From Gonium pectorale (taxonomy: Eukaryota; Chlorophyta; Chlorophyceae; Chlamydomonadales; Volvocaceae): a stretch of DNA of 64,000 nucleotides. Below, in pieces: positions 61,401 through 64,000 of the stretch. A model generated the notes under the pieces. That model was not told where the DNA came from, ran no database searches, and saw only the letters and a list, made by a program, of their open reading frames with translations. The stretch's first letter is position 1; the number at the start of each line of letters is the position of its first letter. The translations under genes and the position numbers were made by a program. The stretch covers positions 16,209 to 80,208 of the forward strand of contig LSYV01000079.1 of the NCBI GenBank assembly GCA_001584585.1. Reading direction: 5' to 3'.

Positions 61401-64000
61401 CCTTCAACCCGACCACCAGCCACATGGCTTACGGGGGAAGCGCGATGAAGGTGGCCAAGGCCGTCGGGGACGCGGCGTCGGGCGGCATGATCCTGCTCTC
61501 CCACTCCACCTTCCTGGCGCTTGTGAGCCACCTCGCAGAGCTCCCCGGAGCTCCTCAGGTGCGGCGCATGGCGTCTTGTCAGTGCACACTGCCGTCATGT
61601 CGTCGCCTCAAACTCCTCCCCCTGAGTGTACCTTGTGCGAAGTTTCCGATTGGGTTTGGGCTAGGTTTGGGTTTCCTTGTCGATTGCCCTTACCCTTACC
61701 TAATGCTGTTACCTTGTTTCCGCTACCGTGCACCGGATCCAGGCCGTGTTCAGTGGCGAGTCAGATCTGGGCCTGGGCCCCGACGCGGTGAGCTACAGCC
61801 TGTACCAGCTCATCCACCGGGAGCTGCAGCACCGCATGGGCTACGCCGCGCCGCTGCGGAACATCCCGCTGACCCAGATCGGCACAGAGGACGCCCCGAC
61901 TGGCTTCTGCGCGATCAGCTTCATGCACGTTGCCTCAGCTAGCATGCTTGGTGAGAGTGCGTGTGGGTGGTGTTACCTTTTCGGGCTTTCGCTGGCCCAG
62001 GGCGGCGCCCGCCATAAGGCGTGATTGCCAATGCGTTGCCTTGCAGGGTGTTGGGGCCCGCAGTCCATTTTGCTGATCTAGAGGCGTCGACCGTGGCAAG
62101 TGTATGTGTGCGTGCCTTTCTGCTGTGCATGTGCATGTCAAGGACAGTTTGGGCTGAGATGGGTGTGTGAGCAAGGTAGCTGGGACGGGTGGGTCCTCAG
62201 CAGCGGGGCCGTCCTTAAGGGTTGGTGCTTCTACACGCGGCGAAAGCGTTTGGTTGGGCAGCGGCATTGCGGCCGTTTCCTTTGGCGGAAGTTAATTCTC
62301 TAATCACCGTTCTGAGCGAGCCACGCTACGTGGGTGTCACCGAAACTCTTTGCTGAACGCTCCCTGTCCCTGGCACGGCAGTCGCGGAGCTGGGTCAACC
62401 CGGCGTAGAAGCCCTGCAGCACTTCAAGGTAACGCCCCACTGCGCGCTTGCCGTATACATGACCTGCTGTCGAGCCTCCGTTGCTGTCCACCTCTGTCTG
62501 GTCCAAGCACCGCGCCCGACATTTAATCACGAAAGCGCGGTGGCCTCTGACCGCACCAGCTGACATGACCTCACATCGGCCCCTCCTCCCCTCTCGAACA
62601 ACAAACCAGTCCATCGTAACGGACCTGTGCTGCCGCTGCGGCGGCTATGTGGTCGAGGCCTCGGAGGGGCTGTGCCTCGCGGCTTTCCGCCACGCCGCCG
62701 CGGCACTGGTATGGGCGCTGTGCTCCCGCGAGGCGCTGGCAGGCCACAACTGGTCGTCTGAGGTGCGGCGCTGGTACCGCTTCGCGACCACCAACGCGCT
62801 GCACGGCACCACGCGCAGCGGCCGCGGCCCGCGGCCCCGCACCGGCGTGCACGTGGGCGGGGTCAACGTGGAGGTGAACGCCGCCACCGGCCGCATGACG
62901 TACCGCGGCAAGGTAATGAACCGGACCTCGCGCATCGCCCACAAGGCAGCGTCGGAGCAGGTGTGCCGGTGGGAGAGGGCCGGGGATGAGGGGCGGGATG
63001 AGGGGCGGGATGACACAGCGGCGCGGGTGGGTGGCACTGTGCGGGCTTTTGGTGGAGACACACGCCGGTAAGCCATTGCGCAGGCACCCCAACTTGGCGA
63101 TGGGTTGGGTAGGTGTGGATGAAGCGCCAACAACGGGGGCTGGCGTTTGGGACTGATGCCGGTTTGGGGTTTGTGGCCTCAACCTGGACCGGGGTGATCT
63201 ATTCTTGTAGGCTGGTGCTTGGCGCTGGTGTATAACTTGCAGCCATGCCTAATCTTCCACCAGATTGTATGCTCCAAGGAGGCGTGGGACGCTGTGGAGG
63301 CTTCCATTGCCTCAGCCATCTGCGAGATCCAGCAGGAGGAGGGGGAGCGCCGCGCGGCGGCGGCACGGGCCGCCTCTTGCTCCTCCTCCTCGTCATCGTC
63401 TGCCTCCCAGGACGATTGCGTGGACGCCGCAGACGCCCTGACCACCCTCGGAGTCAGCACCGGCGGCGCTCACGCTGGCGGCGGCAGTGCAATGGCATCT
63501 GCGCGCGGCCTTTTGGCGAGCGTTACCTCCGTCATCCGCGGCTCCGGCAGCCGCGGCGACAGCGGGGCTGCCTCGGCGCTCAGCCCGCCTCCGTCGAGCC
63601 GCGGCATGGTCAAGGGGCTCCTTGCATCCCTGGCGCAGCACCACGGTGAGGCCGTAGCGAGCCCAGCCAAGCCCGGCTCGCCGCCGGTCTCGGGCCGAGA
63701 CCGCAACGACCGCGCGCGTACGCTGACGGGGACGCCGGCCACGCAGCCCTCCGTGGTCTCGTCCTCGGGCATGGCGGGCCGGCGCTCCACCAGCGCAAAG
63801 CACCTGTCGCCAGTCGCCGTGGCGGCTGCGGCGGCTGCGGCGCTGGGCCGCCGGGTTGTGTCCTTCTCAATTCGCAACGCAGAGGGCGCCGGCGATTCCG
63901 CCGCGGCCAACAACGAGCACGCGCAGGCCGCAGTGGGCCCTCGCGTCAAGTCCAGCACCTCGGCGTCCTCGGCCCAGGCCATGCAGCGCGCCCAGGCGGC
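54337..64000 (+). CDS. receptor-type class III nucleotidyl cyclase with two cyclase domains (3' end outside window)
   Basis: Exons: 54337-55476, 55701-55901, 56010-56093, 56308-56385, 56527-56605, 56812-60083, 60309-60650, an uncertain piece, 61345-61558, 61743-61950, 62382-62428, 62610-62960, 63264 to beyond 64000. About 2,250 residues are visible. The order is signal peptide (1-23), ectodomain of about 360 residues resembling a pectin-lyase-like beta helix, one membrane helix (383-401), cyclase domain C1, cyclase domain C2 and a Ser/Ala-rich tail. C1 keeps both metal Asp residues (LLVTDIANST, EGDSFILAF) but has Lys at the Asn and Arg positions (YGGSAMKVAKAV). C2 has lost both Asp (FMHVASASM, EASEGLCLAAF) but keeps Asn and Arg (YRGKVMNRTSRIA). 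So the two halves can make one active site. About 1,200 residues are inserted within C1. cAMP or cGMP is the expected product. Confidence 0.85.
56812..60650 (+). other. low-complexity insertion inside cyclase domain C1
   Basis: Exons 56812-60083 (3,272 nt, the largest in the window) and 60309-60650 encode about 1,200 residues rich in Ser, Gly, Ala and Thr with interspersed Arg-X-X-Ser sites (RRTHSL, SRSHSL, RRSQSQ). They lie between the C1 segments before VWVVPRASEVALG and the returning core strand GLRVRMGLHTG. The segment just after 56812 and the SGAGIVVAQGASPAV stretch still look like folded cyclase sequence; the rest is predicted disordered. Confidence 0.75.
62610..62960 (+). other. cyclase C2 catalytic core exon
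   Basis: The exon begins SIVTDLCCRCGGYVVEASEG and ends NRTSRIAHKAASEQ. It holds the C2 residues expected to bind base and transition state: Glu at the position that is Lys in adenylyl cyclases, Thr at the second purine-recognition position, and the Asn and Arg of the N-x-x-x-R motif. The metal Asp is replaced by Gly. Confidence 0.75.

Noticed and set aside
63393..63982. Long minus-strand frames at the right edge
   Set aside because: They mirror the plus-strand cyclase tail, which stays open from 63264 to the window end and continues directly from C2.
1..64000. CRISPR arrays, prophage, rRNA or tRNA genes
   Set aside because: No regularly spaced repeat-spacer array, phage genes, rRNA core motifs or tRNA-like cloverleaf was seen; the genome is eukaryotic.

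Overview
This window is nuclear DNA of a green alga, most likely a volvocine chlorophyte (Chlamydomonas/Volvox/Gonium group). The evidence is GC-rich coding exons, very dense introns with GT-AG borders, alanine/glycine/serine-rich low-complexity stretches inside genes, TGTAA motifs in poly(A)-signal positions, and a gene mix (starch-type GH13 enzyme, class III nucleotidyl cyclase with an exposed ectodomain, ankyrin giant) typical of that lineage. All gene models were built by hand, joining exons whose splice phases agree. Exon edges are my reading of the sequence and may be off by a base or more.

Layout from left to right. (1) 1570-7824, minus: a GH13 alpha-glucan branching/debranching-type enzyme with all catalytic residues and a 17-nt microexon; its extreme 5' end is unresolved. 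(2) 10160-36322, minus: one giant gene of about 59 exons encoding about 4,720 residues. It has leucine-rich and ankyrin-like repeats at the N-terminus, a long soluble middle with one canonical EF-hand loop, about ten membrane segments near the C-terminus and an acidic tail. No known full-length family is recognised. (3) 37105-38590, plus: a small P-loop kinase of the uridine-kinase-like group, head-to-head with the giant gene and containing a GC-AG intron. (4) 41035-44015, plus: an SLC22-like major facilitator transporter. (5) 47294-48856, plus: a borealin-like chromosomal passenger protein. (6) 50732-53425, minus: a GalT/HIT-superfamily nucleotidyltransferase-like protein. (7) 54337 to beyond 64000, plus: a single-pass class III nucleotidyl cyclase with two cyclase domains, a very large insertion in the first, and a 3' end outside the window.

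The genes do not form a pathway. The two most unusual items are the giant ankyrin/EF-hand/multipass protein and the cyclase. In the cyclase the catalytic residues are split between the two domains: both metal aspartates are in C1, and the transition-state Asn and Arg are in C2. This is as in animal membrane adenylyl cyclases, but here it sits on a one-helix receptor with about 1,200 residues inserted into C1.

Intergenic stretches (1-1569, 7825-10159, 38591-41034, 44016-47293, 48857-50731, 53426-54336) hold simple repeats, a hairpin, a duplicated exon-like segment and candidate poly(A) motifs. I see no convincing tRNA, rRNA, CRISPR array or intact transposon.
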